From UBA830 sp038146925 (lineage in GTDB: Bacteria; Pseudomonadota; Alphaproteobacteria; MPNO01; UBA830), in contig JAYQSP010000003.1 in the NCBI GenBank assembly GCA_038146925.1, forward strand, positions 62,001 through 126,000: 64,000 bases of DNA. Reading direction: 5' to 3'. Positions 1 through 11,154 of the stretch are shown here, piece after piece (the stretch's first letter is position 1; every line of letters begins with the position of its first letter). A model generated the notes under the pieces. That model was given only the letters and a program-made list of their open reading frames with translations, did no database searches and had not been told where the DNA came from. A program made the position numbers and the translations under genes.

Positions 1-108
1 CCGGGACCGGCTATCATCGAGGAACGCGAAACGACGATCTTCATTCTGCCCGGCTGGGACGCATCCGTGGCGGAGAACGGCTGTATTACGGCGGAACGGA
101 AGGAATAG
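1..108 (+). CDS. Hydantoinase/oxoprolinase subunit A, C-terminal end (partial)
   Basis: The first 35 codons of the window, ending in TAG, read PGPAIIEERETT followed by FILPGW. This is the characteristic C-terminal end of the HyuA/oxoprolinase A subunit, which with subunit B hydrolyses cyclic amides (5-oxoproline, hydantoins) using ATP or forms acetone-carboxylase-like enzymes. Subunit B starts 4 bp after the stop, as in the family's usual A-B operon. The gene body lies outside the window, so substrate cannot be judged. Confidence 0.85.
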   Translation, partial: PGPAIIEERETTIFILPGWDASVAENGCITAERKE

Positions 109-112
109 GGTT

Positions 113-1669
113 ATGGCCATGGACGGTATCGAACTGGAAATCCTGTGGAGCAACCTGGTCAGCGCGGCCAGCGAACAGGCACGCGCGCTGCAGCGCATCG
201 CGTTCAGCCCCGTGGTGCGCGAAGCCGGCGATCTGGCCTGCGCCCTGCTCGACCGCAAGGGCCGCATGATCGCCCAGGCGGTCACCGGCACGCCAGGTCA
301 CATCAACACCCTGGCGGCGGCGGGCGAGCATTTCGTCGAAAAATTCCCGCCGGACAGCCTGACCGAGGGCGACATCCTGATCACCAACGATCCGTGGCTG
401 TCGGCCGGGCACTTCTTCGATATCTCCGTCGTCACGCCGGTGTTCCGCAAGGGACGGGTGATCGCGTTCTTCGGATCGACCATTCATCACACGGATATCG
501 GCGGCTACGGCGTCGGCGCCGGCGCGCGCGACGTGCATGAGGAGGGCCTGTGGATTCCCCGCGCCAAGCTGTACGAGGCGGGCAAGCCGAATGAGCTGCT
601 GTTCGACATGGTGCGCCACAACGTGCGCACGCCGGACGAGGTGCTGGGCGATCTGGCGGCGCAGGTGTCGTCGGGCCGGGTCGGCGCCGAACGGCTGCAG
701 CTGCTGTGCGACCGCCACGGGCTGGACGATATCGACGAGCTGTCGGAGGAAATCATCGCCCGGTCGGAAGCCGCGACGCGGGAGTCCATCCGCAAGCTGA
801 AGGGCGGCACGTATCACGGCGAAAGCCGGTTCGACATTCCGGGCGGCCAGGAAATCCTGTTGAAATGCGCGCTGACCATCGACGCCGACGAAGGCTCGGT
901 GCATGTGGATTTCGCGGGCTCGTCCGGGCCCAGCCCGCACGGCGTCAACGTGGTGCTGAACTACACCCATGCCTATTCGACCTTCGCCCTGCGCTCGACG
1001 CTCGACCCCGACCTGCCGAACAATTTCGGCAGCCTGAAGCCGATCACCGTCAGCGCACCGGAAGGCTGCATCGTCAACGCCAAATACCCGTCGCCGGTGG
1101 CTGCGCGCCACGTGGTCGGTATGTACGTGCCGATGCCGATCCTGAAGGCGCTGTACCAGGTCGCCCCCGACCGGGTGCTGGCCGAGGGCGCAGGTGCCGT
1201 GTGGACGTTCCAGGTGCAGGGCAAGGACGAGGCAGGCGAGCCGTTCACCAGCGCCATGTTCAACTATTCCGGCGGCATGGGGGCACGGCGCGAAAAACCC
1301 GGCCTCGGCGCCACCTGCTATCCGACCGGGGTCGCCGCCGTGCCGGTGGAAGTGCTCGAAGCCGCCATGCCGATCGAGTTCACCCAGAAGGAGCTGATCG
1401 ACGGTTCCGGCGGCGACGGTGCCGAACGCGGCGGCGACGGACAGGTCATCGCCTTTCATCTGCGCACCGAGGACGACTGGCTGCTCAACGCCGTGCCCAG
1501 CCGCCTGAAGATCGGCGCCGAAGGCTTCGAAGGCGGCGAGGACGGCAAGGCCGGCCGTTTCCTGATCAACGGCAAGGACGCCGCCCAGGCCAACAAGATG
1601 GTCATGCAGCCCGGCGACAAGGTGGTGCTGGAAACCCCCGGCGGCGGCGGCTACGGTAAGATGAAATAG
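113..1669 (+). CDS. Hydantoinase B/oxoprolinase family protein
   Basis: A 518-residue protein that matches the hydantoinase B/oxoprolinase B family along its whole length. Visible hallmarks are TPGHINT near residue 60, the ITNDPW segment near residue 90, and a glycine-rich C-terminus ending in PGGGGYG. The family acts cytosolically with subunit A in ATP-dependent opening of cyclic amides; the exact substrate is unknown. The start is the ATG 4 bp after the subunit A stop, preceded by AAGGA, so the two genes are probably translationally linked. Length is at the short end of the family range but no domain appears missing. Confidence 0.9.
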   Translation: MAMDGIELEILWSNLVSAASEQARALQRIAFSPVVREAGDLACALLDRKGRMIAQAVTGTPGHINTLAAAGEHFVEKFPPDSLTEGDILITNDPWLSAGHFFDISVVTPVFRKGRVIAFFGSTIHHTDIGGYGVGAGARDVHEEGLWIPRAKLYEAGKPNELLFDMVRHNVRTPDEVLGDLAAQVSSGRVGAERLQLLCDRHGLDDIDELSEEIIARSEAATRESIRKLKGGTYHGESRFDIPGGQEILLKCALTIDADEGSVHVDFAGSSGPSPHGVNVVLNYTHAYSTFALRSTLDPDLPNNFGSLKPITVSAPEGCIVNAKYPSPVAARHVVGMYVPMPILKALYQVAPDRVLAEGAGAVWTFQVQGKDEAGEPFTSAMFNYSGGMGARREKPGLGATCYPTGVAAVPVEVLEAAMPIEFTQKELIDGSGGDGAERGGDGQVIAFHLRTEDDWLLNAVPSRLKIGAEGFEGGEDGKAGRFLINGKDAAQANKMVMQPGDKVVLETPGGGGYGKMK

Positions 1670-1678
1670 AAACGCGTC

Positions 1679-1750
1679 TGCCCGCTTCTCCTCCCGGCCA
1701 CCCATAAGGATCATCCCGTGGGCGGCCGGGAGGGGGAGCGGGCCGGCGCC
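1679..1750. repeat. Dispersed palindromic repeat, family 1, copy A
   Basis: An intergenic element of about 70 bp with complementary ends: CCCGCTTCTCCTCCCGGCCA pairs with a later GGCCGGGAGGGGGAGCGGG segment, giving a long GC-rich hairpin, followed by GGCCGGCGCC. A second copy with the same order and length lies at 28716-28786, so it is a dispersed repeat and not a chance terminator. It sits between the hydantoinase operon and the cupin gene. Confidence 0.75.
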
Positions 1751-1770
1751 GAAACTCCGAAGGATACGAA

Positions 1771-2172
1771 ATGGCAGACGGAAACACGGTCGGCGGCGTG
1801 CAGATCACGAGCTTCGCGAACTGGGACAATCTGGAAAAGGAATTCGTGCGCGACGGCGTCGAACGCGTCGGCTTCCGCGGCGAGGACACGCTTCTGGTGA
1901 TGAACTGGCTGCAGCCCGGCATGGAGCCCGGCCCGCACAGCCACCCGTTCGAACAGATCGCGGTGATCGTGTCCGGCACAGTGCGGTTCCATGTCGGCGA
2001 CGAAACCTACGACGCCACCCCCGGCTCCATGATCCGCATCCCCCCCGACGTCGAACACTGGGGCGAAGTCATCGGCGACGAACCCGCCATGAACCTGGAT
2101 GTCTTCAACCCCATCCGCGAGGACTACAAGCACCTGGTGGAACACCAGGCCAAGGATTTCGGCGAGGGATAG
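1771..2172 (+). CDS. Small single-domain cupin protein
   Basis: A 133-residue protein with one cupin beta-barrel. Cupin motif 1 is visible as PGPHSHPFEQ with the metal-binding histidines near residue 55, and motif 2 as PPDVEHWGE with a histidine near residue 95. These are likely metal ligands. Such proteins are isomerases, dioxygenases or sensors; nothing here fixes the reaction. The ATG is preceded by GAAGGA at good spacing. It is separated from the upstream operon by a palindromic repeat, so it may be transcribed independently. A second, unrelated cupin lies at 3307. Confidence 0.85.
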   Translation: MADGNTVGGVQITSFANWDNLEKEFVRDGVERVGFRGEDTLLVMNWLQPGMEPGPHSHPFEQIAVIVSGTVRFHVGDETYDATPGSMIRIPPDVEHWGEVIGDEPAMNLDVFNPIREDYKHLVEHQAKDFGEG

Positions 2173-2189
2173 CGCTCGCCGCTCTTCAC

Positions 2190-2266
2190 CGTCTTTCCCG
2201 CGCAGGCGGGAATCTTTTTACAACAAGACTGCGGCGTGGAGATCCCCGCTTTCGCGGGAATGACAA
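2190..2266. repeat. Dispersed palindromic repeat, family 2, copy A
   Basis: An intergenic element made of two hairpin arms: TTTCCCGCGCAGGCGGGAAT at the left and a GATCCCCGC / GCGGGAATGAC arm at the right, joined by about 30 bp. The second copy at 3868-3940 has the same two-arm structure. The pattern resembles the widespread intergenic repeat type with CATTCCCGCGAAAGCGGGAA arms known from many proteobacteria. Confidence 0.75.
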
Positions 2267-2284
2267 CCGCATTTGAGGCGCCCC

Positions 2285-3106
2285 ATGCTCACCCTCTACA
2301 CCTTCCACAATTCCATCTGCACGCAGAAGGTCTTCATCACGCTGGCGGAAAAAGGCCTCGATTACGACGAGAAGCTGGTGAACCTGTTCGCGGCGGAGCA
2401 GTTCGATCCGGAATATCTGAAACTGAACCCCAAGGGGGTGGTGCCGACGCTGGTGCATGAGGGCCGCGCGATCCCGGAATCGTCGCTGATCTGCGAATAC
2501 ATCGACGAGACCTGGCCCGACCACCCGCTTATCCCCGACGATCCGTTCCTGAAATCGCGCATGCGGCAGTTTTCCAAGCTGGTCGACGAGACGATCTTCG
2601 AGGCCACGCGCGAGCTGTCGTTTTCCGCCATGTTCCGCGAGCGCATGAAAAACATGCCGGAAGAGCAGCGCGAGACGCGCTTCGCCAATGTCGGCGATCC
2701 GAACAAGCGGGCGCGGCTGATGTCGACCTACGAGCTCGGCGTCGAAAGCCCCTATGTGTTCCAGGCGATCGGCAACTGGGAAAAGGCGTTCAAGGCGCTG
2801 GACGCCTCGCTGGATGAATTCGGCGGGCCATGGCTGCTGGGCGAGGCCTTCACCCTCGCCGACATCAACATGATCCCCTATCTGTGGCGCATCGACTATC
2901 TCGACCTGATCGATATCTGGCTGGACGATCATCCCGCCGCCGCGGCGTGGTGGGAACGGGCCAAGGCGCAACCGAGTGCGGTCGCCTGCATCCCAGACCG
3001 TCTCAACGACGACGATATCGCCAAGATGCAGGAAAGCGGCGGCAAGCTGCGCGAAGCAGTGCGCGCGAAACGGGCGGAATACCTGGAAACGGTACCGAAG
3101 AAGTAG
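2285..3106 (+). CDS. Glutathione S-transferase family protein
   Basis: A 273-residue protein with an N-terminal thioredoxin-like GST domain (LYTFHNSICTQKV; the motif LNPKGVVPTL; PESSLICEYI with the Glu-Ser glutathione-binding pair) and a C-terminal helical domain containing LGEAFTLADINMIPYL. It is about 50 residues longer than classical GSTs because of an insert between the domains (roughly residues 110-160). The gene at 48371 has the same unusual architecture, so the two are paralogs of one subfamily. A TTG 12 bp upstream is in frame, but the ATG aligns with the conserved N-terminus. Likely role is glutathione transfer or reductive dehalogenation/isomerisation of an organic substrate; the substrate is unknown. 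Confidence 0.9.
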   Translation: MLTLYTFHNSICTQKVFITLAEKGLDYDEKLVNLFAAEQFDPEYLKLNPKGVVPTLVHEGRAIPESSLICEYIDETWPDHPLIPDDPFLKSRMRQFSKLVDETIFEATRELSFSAMFRERMKNMPEEQRETRFANVGDPNKRARLMSTYELGVESPYVFQAIGNWEKAFKALDASLDEFGGPWLLGEAFTLADINMIPYLWRIDYLDLIDIWLDDHPAAAAWWERAKAQPSAVACIPDRLNDDDIAKMQESGGKLREAVRAKRAEYLETVPKK

Positions 3107-3123
3107 GTGCCATCGGCGCTCCC

Positions 3124-3206
3124 CGTTATTTCCCCGGCCTTGTGCCGGGGATCCATGGCTGACGCGGTAATTGGACCCCAGGGATAAACCCGGGGACTAA
3201 CTTTCT
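3124..3206. repeat. Intergenic palindromic repeat (CCCCGGC...GCCGGGG type)
   Basis: Two short GC-rich hairpins in tandem: CCCCGGCCTTGTGCCGGGG followed by ATCCATGG, then CCCCAGGGATAAACCCGGGG. The first arm matches a dispersed intergenic repeat type common in proteobacteria. The element lies between the GST gene and the second cupin, and no reading frame through it looks coding. Confidence 0.55.
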
Positions 3207-3306
3207 GTATAGAAACCACCCCACCACCCCTGCTCTGCCGGTTGCCATCCGCCCCCGGCTGCGCGACCATGAACCCCGCCGTTTGCAGAACACGGGAGAA
3301 ACCGCC

Positions 3307-3849
3307 ATGGAACGCGTACAACACGACATCCCCGCCGAGTTACAAGGCGTGCCGGCCGACGAGCTTGCCCAGCGCCGCGTGGTTCATTTCGACAATCTGG
3401 AGGCCGACTGGGACGCCTTCGCCGATTCCCAGGTCGAGGGACGCCGCCGCGGCCAGTTCCGCCTCATCGGCGCCGGCGGATCCGGCAAGCCCGACCCCAA
3501 CGCGCTGCCCGCGGCCGGCTTCACGCTGTCAATCATGATCCTGCCGCCAGGCCAGGGCGGGTCCGCCCACACGCACGAGGTCGAGGAAGCTTTCTTCGTG
3601 CTGGAAGGCGAGCTGACGGTGTTTTTCGACGACGAGAACGGCAACCGGGCGTCGGCGAAACTCGGAAAATACGACGCCGTGTCCTGCCCCGCCGGTATCC
3701 CGCACGGCTTCATGAACGAGGGCACGGAAGACGTGCTGATGCAGACCATGATCGGGACCGGCAAGCCGGGCCCCATCGGCTTCATCGACGACGATATCTA
3801 CGAGGAGGAAGTCACCCGCCTGGCGTCGCGCGCGGGCGCAGCGGAATAG
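3307..3849 (+). CDS. Cupin domain-containing protein
   Basis: A 180-residue protein with one cupin barrel: motif 1 is GGSAHTHEVEEAFFVLEGE near residues 85-105, motif 2 is CPAGIPHGFMNEG near residues 130-145, so the two histidines plus glutamate and the later histidine could bind a metal. The N-terminal 70 residues are an extension seen in many cupins linked to catabolic operons. The ATG preceded by GGGAGA was chosen over an in-frame TTG 24 bp upstream. The gene is bracketed by dispersed repeats and is probably monocistronic. Substrate is unknown. Confidence 0.85.
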   Translation: MERVQHDIPAELQGVPADELAQRRVVHFDNLEADWDAFADSQVEGRRRGQFRLIGAGGSGKPDPNALPAAGFTLSIMILPPGQGGSAHTHEVEEAFFVLEGELTVFFDDENGNRASAKLGKYDAVSCPAGIPHGFMNEGTEDVLMQTMIGTGKPGPIGFIDDDIYEEEVTRLASRAGAAE

Positions 3850-3867
3850 CCGGAACGCCAAAGGAGC

Positions 3868-3940
3868 CGTCCTTCCCGCGGAGGCGGGAATCTCCTTACA
3901 AGGACCCCGACGACAGGGAGACCCCCTTCGCGGGGATGAC
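3868..3940. repeat. Dispersed palindromic repeat, family 2, copy B
   Basis: The second copy of the two-arm element at 2190-2266: CCTTCCCGCGGAGGCGGGAA at the left and a GAGACCCCC / CGCGGGGATGAC arm at the right with similar spacing. It lies between the cupin gene and the 3' end of the opposite-strand SnoaL-like gene. Confidence 0.75.
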
Positions 3941-3964
3941 ATCATGGTGGAGAATGGAGTCCCC

Positions 3965-4713
3965 TCAGAATTTCCCGTTGTCGTTCTTCCATTCGCTTTT
4001 CGGGGCAACCTTCTCCGTCGTGTCCCAGTGTTCCGCAATCTTTCCACCGGCAATCCGGAACAGATCGTAAAATGCGGAATGCACCCCGGCGAAATCGCCT
4101 TCGCTGACACACAGCACGAAACTGCCCTCGGCAAGGACCCGGTGCACGTGCCGGTAAACGATCTGCCGGCCGCCGTTCTCCGTTACCTCCAGCGCAGTCC
4201 GGAGGGACGCCGCCCCGTCCGCCAGGCGTGGGTTGTGCTCGATCAGGTTGTCGGCCACGAACTCCTCCAGCCGGTCGTGATCGCCGCCGACCAGCACGGA
4301 TTCCACGAAAGACCGGACCAGCGCCCGGTTGGCGTCAGTCCGATCCGGGTCTTCGGCCTCGACCGGCCCGTCCACCATGCTGCGGCCCGATGCGTTGGGG
4401 CCAAGGCGCGGCTGGATGTTGTCCCAGTGTTCCACCGCCTGACCGTCTTCGAAGCGGAACACCTCGAACCCGATGCGGCGGGTCGCGAAATCGTACTCCG
4501 TGTGCCCGAACACGAAATCGCCGTCTTCGAACGCGCGGACCACGTTCACTCTTGGCGAGGTCTCCGACAGCCGTTTGAACAGGGCGGCCAGCCCCTCGCT
4601 GCCTTCGTGGGTCTGGGGATTGTGCTGGATGTATTTCGCTTCGTTGACGACCTCAACGGGGCCGGGATCGCCGGTCTCGATGCTTTTCAGCAGTGCGCGG
4701 ATACGATCCTCAA
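3965..4713 (-). pseudogene. SnoaL-like (NTF2-fold) protein lacking its start, 5'-truncated
   Basis: The minus strand encodes two tandem SnoaL-like/NTF2-fold domains. The first includes IQHNPQTHEG and VEHWDNIQPR; the second includes LIEHNPRLADG and IAEHWDTTEK and ends with the typical SEWKNDNGKF. Protein similarity runs upstream to about EDRIRALLKSIETGDPGPV, which is essentially the family N-terminus, but no ATG, GTG or TTG precedes it at a sensible place: the frame continues into the EF-G remnant until a TAG near 4790. A GTG at 4549 could start a shorter protein, but it would lack about 54 residues of the first domain. The gene therefore looks 5'-truncated at the junction near 4.71 kb. Family roles are polyketide-cyclase-like or unknown. 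Confidence 0.75.
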
Positions 4714-4717
4714 AAAA

Positions 4718-6088
4718 CTGCTGGAGGACGAACTGCCTGATGTGGAGGAGATATACGCCAGAGCGGCCGAAGCCATGCGCAACGGTCAGCTAGTGCCGGT
4801 TTATTTCGGATCCGCCGAAAAAAACCACGGCATCCGCCGCGTGCTGAAGGCGCTGCGCCACGAAGCGCCGCAGCCGGCGGCCAGGGCCGAAAGCCTGGGC
4901 TTCGAACCGGACGCGGAAGCGACCGTGCAGGTGTTCAAGACGTATCACGCGCAGCACAGCGGCAAGGTGTCGCTGGCCCGCGTCTGGTCGGGCACGGTGA
5001 CGGACGGCCAGACCCTGGGCGGCAACCGGATCGGCGGCATGCAGAAACCGGTCGGCGCCAATACGGAGAAAATCTCGTCGGCCGGCCCCGGCGACGTGGT
5101 CGGTCTGGGCCGCATGGAGAACGTACATACCGGCGACGTGCTGACCGGGGCCGCGTCGGAACCCGACCGGTCGCACTGGTCCGATCCTCTGAGGCCCGTG
5201 TATGCGCTCGCCATCGCGCCGGTGAACCGCAATGACGAGGTCAGGCTGGCGACGGGGCTGCACCGTCTGCAGGAAGAAGACCCGTCGCTGATCTTTCGCC
5301 AGAACGACGACACGCACGAACTTGTCCTGCACGGCCAGGGCGACATCCACTTGCAGATCGCGCTGGAAAAGCTGGAAAACAAATACAACGTGACCACCAT
5401 GTCATCGATACCCGATGTGCCTTACCGCGAAACCATCCGCAAGCCCGGGGCGCAGCACGCCCGGTTCAAGCACCAGACCGGCGGGCACGGCATGTTCGGC
5501 GACGTGCATGTGGAAATCGAGCCGCGTCCGCGCGGCAGCGGCATCGAGTTCGCCGACCGCATCGTCGTCGGCGCGGTGCCGAAACAGTACATCCCGGCGG
5601 TAGAGGCCGGGGTGAAGGAATTCGCAACCGAAGGCCCGCTCGGCTTTCCGGTGGTGGACTTCGCGGTCACTCTGACCGACGGACAGTTTCACGCCGTCGA
5701 CAGCAACGAAATGTCCTTCAAGCTGGCGGCGCGCCAGGCGATGTCGGAAGGGTTGCCGAAATGCGCGCCCGGGCTGCTGGAACCGGTGGTAAAGGTAGCC
5801 ATCGACGTGCCGTCTGAATACACCAGCAAGGTGCACGGGCTGGTCAGCGGCCGTCGCGGCCAGATTCTAGGGTTCGAGGCCAAGGAAGACTGGAAGGGAT
5901 GGGATTCGCTGTACGCGAACATGCCCGAGTCCGAGATCCACGACCTGATCATCGAACTGCGTTCACTTACCCAGGGCGTCGGCACCTATACGGCGGAGTT
6001 CGATCACCTGCAGGAAATCAGCGGCCGGCTGGCCGACCGGATCGTGGCGCATCGCGCGGAAGCGCGGGGCGGCGGCGCGGCGCACTGA
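4718..6088 (+). pseudogene. Elongation factor G-like GTPase, N-terminal G domain missing
   Basis: From LLEDELPDVEEIYARAAEAM onward this strand encodes the rest of an EF-G-like translation factor: the end of the G domain (GQLVPVYFGSAEKNHGI), domain II with GKVSLARVWSG, domain III, domain IV with the QTGGHGMFGDVHVEIEP segment, and domain V ending near the stop. About 450 residues remain; roughly the first 220-230 residues, with the P-loop, switch regions and NKxD motif, are absent. In their place the frame runs antisense through the SnoaL-like gene, which makes a spurious 714-codon open frame. Divergences from canonical EF-G suggest the fusA2/EF-G-like paralog family. No GTPase activity is possible as it stands. 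Confidence 0.8.
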
Positions 6089-6147
6089 TCGTACGATCGG
6101 AGACGCATCGTTCCTCGGCATGAGGAAATTCGAAAAAGGCCAAGTGG

Positions 6148-6180
6148 TGTCCCCTCTCCCCCTCAAGGGGTGGGGACTTT
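6148..6180. repeat. Dispersed repeat, family 3 (CCCCTCAAGGGG hairpin)
   Basis: The segment contains CCCCTCTCCCCCTCAAGGGG followed by TGGGGACTTT. The same CCCCTCAAGGGGGAGGGGACT core occurs at 49584-49604 and 52508-52531. It forms a short GC-rich hairpin between the EF-G remnant and the 3' end of the isomerase gene and may also slow transcription from either side. Confidence 0.65.
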
Positions 6181-6214
6181 GCTCCTGCCTGTCTTCCAGA
6201 GGACGGGGCGCTTC

Positions 6215-7090
6215 TTATCTCGCCGGCGCGGGCTGAATGCGCTTAAGCCGGGGGGCACTGCCGTCGGCTTCGAAACGCTCGATCTTGGCGCTTTCCATCA
6301 GATCCTTGACCAGGTCGGCAGCGATTTCCTGGGACAGTTCCTGCCCCAGCTGGGCGCGGCTTTCCTCGAAACTGGGCGGCTTGGACTGGCGCTTGTCCTC
6401 GACCAGAATAACGTGCCAGCCGAACGGCGACTGCACGGGCGTCTTGGTGTATTCGCCCTTGCCCAGCGCGAAGGCCGCTTTTTCGAACGGCGGGACCATC
6501 TGGCCCCGGCCGAAATAGTCCAGATCGCCGCCGCGCGATTTCGACGGTCCGATGGACTTGTCGGCCGCCAGTTTGGCGAAATCCGCACCGCCGTCCAGCT
6601 CCTTGACCAGCGTTTTCGCCTCGTCCTCGGTCTTCACCAGGATGTGACGCGCGCGGACTTCTTCCTTGGACGGGAATTTCGCCACGGATTCCTTGTATTT
6701 GGCCTGTAGCGCCTCGTCGGTCACGCGGGCGCTTATCACCTTGTCGAGAAGCGCTTCTTCCAGAAGGCGGTCCTGGATCAGCGCCATGCGCTTCTTGTAG
6801 TCGGCGGATTCATCCAGCTTGTCGGCGCGCGCCTTGGCAGCCATCAGCTTGGACCGGACGAGCTGATTGACGAGGGGGGCGAACAACTGGTCCATCGGCA
6901 GGTTGCGGTACTGTTCCGGCAGCTGGGCGCGCGCGGCGGCGACGTCGGATTGCCTGATCTTTGCGCCGTTGACCGTGGCGACGACCGGGTCGGCCGACAC
7001 GGAAGTATCCTGCGTCTTGTCCTGCGCACCGGCGGGCAGGCCGACCGCAAGCGAGACGGCAACTGCGACCGCGAATTTCCCGAATTTCAT
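6215..7090 (-). CDS. Parvulin-type peptidyl-prolyl cis-trans isomerase, exported
   Basis: A 291-residue protein with a cleavable signal peptide (hydrophobic VAVAVSLAVGLPAGAQ), a SurA/PrsA-like N-terminal helical region (about residues 35-130), and a parvulin rotamase domain. The rotamase domain shows VRARHILVKTEDEA, SKSRGGDLDYFGRGQMVPPF and FGWHVILVEDK. It would act in the periplasm as a folding catalyst or chaperone for outer-membrane proteins. AAGGA lies before the ATG. The gene is divergent from secA, a frequent alphaproteobacterial arrangement that pairs export with periplasmic folding. The C-terminal 40 residues are a variable basic tail. Confidence 0.92.
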   Translation of the reverse strand: MKFGKFAVAVAVSLAVGLPAGAQDKTQDTSVSADPVVATVNGAKIRQSDVAAARAQLPEQYRNLPMDQLFAPLVNQLVRSKLMAAKARADKLDESADYKKRMALIQDRLLEEALLDKVISARVTDEALQAKYKESVAKFPSKEEVRARHILVKTEDEAKTLVKELDGGADFAKLAADKSIGPSKSRGGDLDYFGRGQMVPPFEKAAFALGKGEYTKTPVQSPFGWHVILVEDKRQSKPPSFEESRAQLGQELSQEIAADLVKDLMESAKIERFEADGSAPRLKRIQPAPAR

Positions 7091-7227
7091 AAGCTGTTCC
7101 TTTTTCTTAGCGCCGTGAGTGCGAGCGGTGTTGCCGCCATCGTAACCGGTATCGGCACCGGACCGCAGTAACGTTTTGTAAATAGCGCGATTTTTGTCGG
7201 ATTCCAGCGGCTCCGGCCGCGTTTACA

Positions 7228-7256
7228 TTGACTTGACGGATTTTGGTGCATATCTG
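7228..7256 (+). promoter_or_regulatory. Candidate sigma-70-type promoter for secA
   Basis: TTGACT, 17 bp, then TATCTG. The -35 matches the consensus at five of six positions and the -10 at its start, and spacing is ideal. It lies about 85 bp upstream of the secA ATG in the 250-bp divergent region shared with the isomerase gene. This is a pattern match only. Confidence 0.45.
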
Positions 7257-7339
7257 TGCGGCAAACCCCCGTTTATGGTAGTGTCCAGCCGCTTTGCCCC
7301 CCGGCATGTCAGGGCGGCGGTCCAGTCTGAGGAATTCGA

Positions 7340-10156
<2,817 letters not shown>

Positions 10157-10227
10157 CGGTCTTTGCCGACACCGCCCCGCTGCGGCAATGTCATCCCCGC
10201 CGGAACTTTATACTGCGGCGATTCCAG

Positions 10228-11082
10228 TCACGACCCCCGCCGCACGATCAGAACACCGCTGACGACCAGCATCGCGGCCCCGATCATGGTCATGACGTCG
10301 GGCACTTCCTGCCAGACAAGGAAACCGGCGACGGTCGCCCACAGAATGGCGGTGTAGCGAAACGGCGACACCAGCCCGGCGGCGCCCAGCCGCAGCGCTT
10401 CGATCATCAGAAAATGCGCGCCCGCGTTCAGCAATCCATTGACGATCAGCCAGATGGATGCGGAAAGCGTCAGCGGTTGCCAGCCTAGCGGTATCGTAAA
10501 AAGCGTCACCGCAACCATGAGGGCGGACGCCCAGAACAGGACGGAAATCGACGTATCGCTGCGCGCCAGCCGCCGGGTCATCAGATCGCGTAGACCGCTG
10601 GCAACCGCCGCGGCGACGGGTATCAGCAGTGCCCATTCGAAACCAACGCCACCCGGACGAATAATCGCCAGCACGCCGGCAAATCCGATGATAACGGCTA
10701 TCCATCGCGCCCACGACACCCGCTCGCCCAACATGCGCATAGAGAAAACCAGCACCACAACGGGGGACGAAAAGACGATCGCCGTCACAGTCGCGATCGG
10801 CAAGGCGCTGAGCGCCCAGACGATCAGCGCCGCACCGCCCACATGCAGGATGGCACGTAACGCCTGTCCGGTGCGGTCGTTGATCCGCAAATCCCGCCAG
10901 GCGTCCGTGCGCCACACATAGATCAGAACAACGGCGAGGGCCACCGTCTGCCGCAGGCAGAGAATCTGGCCGATGGGAAAGGTTTCGACGAGATGTTTAG
11001 ACACGGCGTCGTTCATCGACAGGACGCCGGCGCCCAGTATCATGATGCAGACGCCCTTCGCCGCGTCGGATCTAAGTATCAT
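10228..11082 (-). CDS. EamA/DMT-superfamily transporter
   Basis: A 284-residue integral membrane protein with about ten hydrophobic segments arranged as two EamA repeats, e.g. IVFSSPVVVLVFSMRMLGERVSWARWIAVIIGFAGV in the first half and the parallel RYTAILWATVAGFLVWQEVPD in the second. The E in GERVSW / QEVPD is typical of drug/metabolite exporters. It lies downstream of, and on the same strand as, the nitroreductase and dioxygenase genes with a 70-bp gap, so it may export a pathway intermediate. Substrate cannot be predicted from sequence. Confidence 0.88.
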   Translation of the reverse strand: MILRSDAAKGVCIMILGAGVLSMNDAVSKHLVETFPIGQILCLRQTVALAVVLIYVWRTDAWRDLRINDRTGQALRAILHVGGAALIVWALSALPIATVTAIVFSSPVVVLVFSMRMLGERVSWARWIAVIIGFAGVLAIIRPGGVGFEWALLIPVAAAVASGLRDLMTRRLARSDTSISVLFWASALMVAVTLFTIPLGWQPLTLSASIWLIVNGLLNAGAHFLMIEALRLGAAGLVSPFRYTAILWATVAGFLVWQEVPDVMTMIGAAMLVVSGVLIVRRGS

Positions 11083-11154
11083 TATCTGCGATCAAGGACC
11101 TGACAGGACAGCGCGCCGGTCACGCCGAACCCGTGACCCGTTCCCGATGCTGCT

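Noticed and set aside
86..1714. A 542-codon minus-strand open frame over the hydantoinase B gene
   Set aside because: It is antisense to a well-matched family member and has the biased composition of a shadow frame.
3944..6088. A single 714-residue plus-strand protein
   Set aside because: Only the part from about 4718 resembles a protein family (EF-G). The first third is antisense to the SnoaL-like gene, whose own frame shows clear family motifs.
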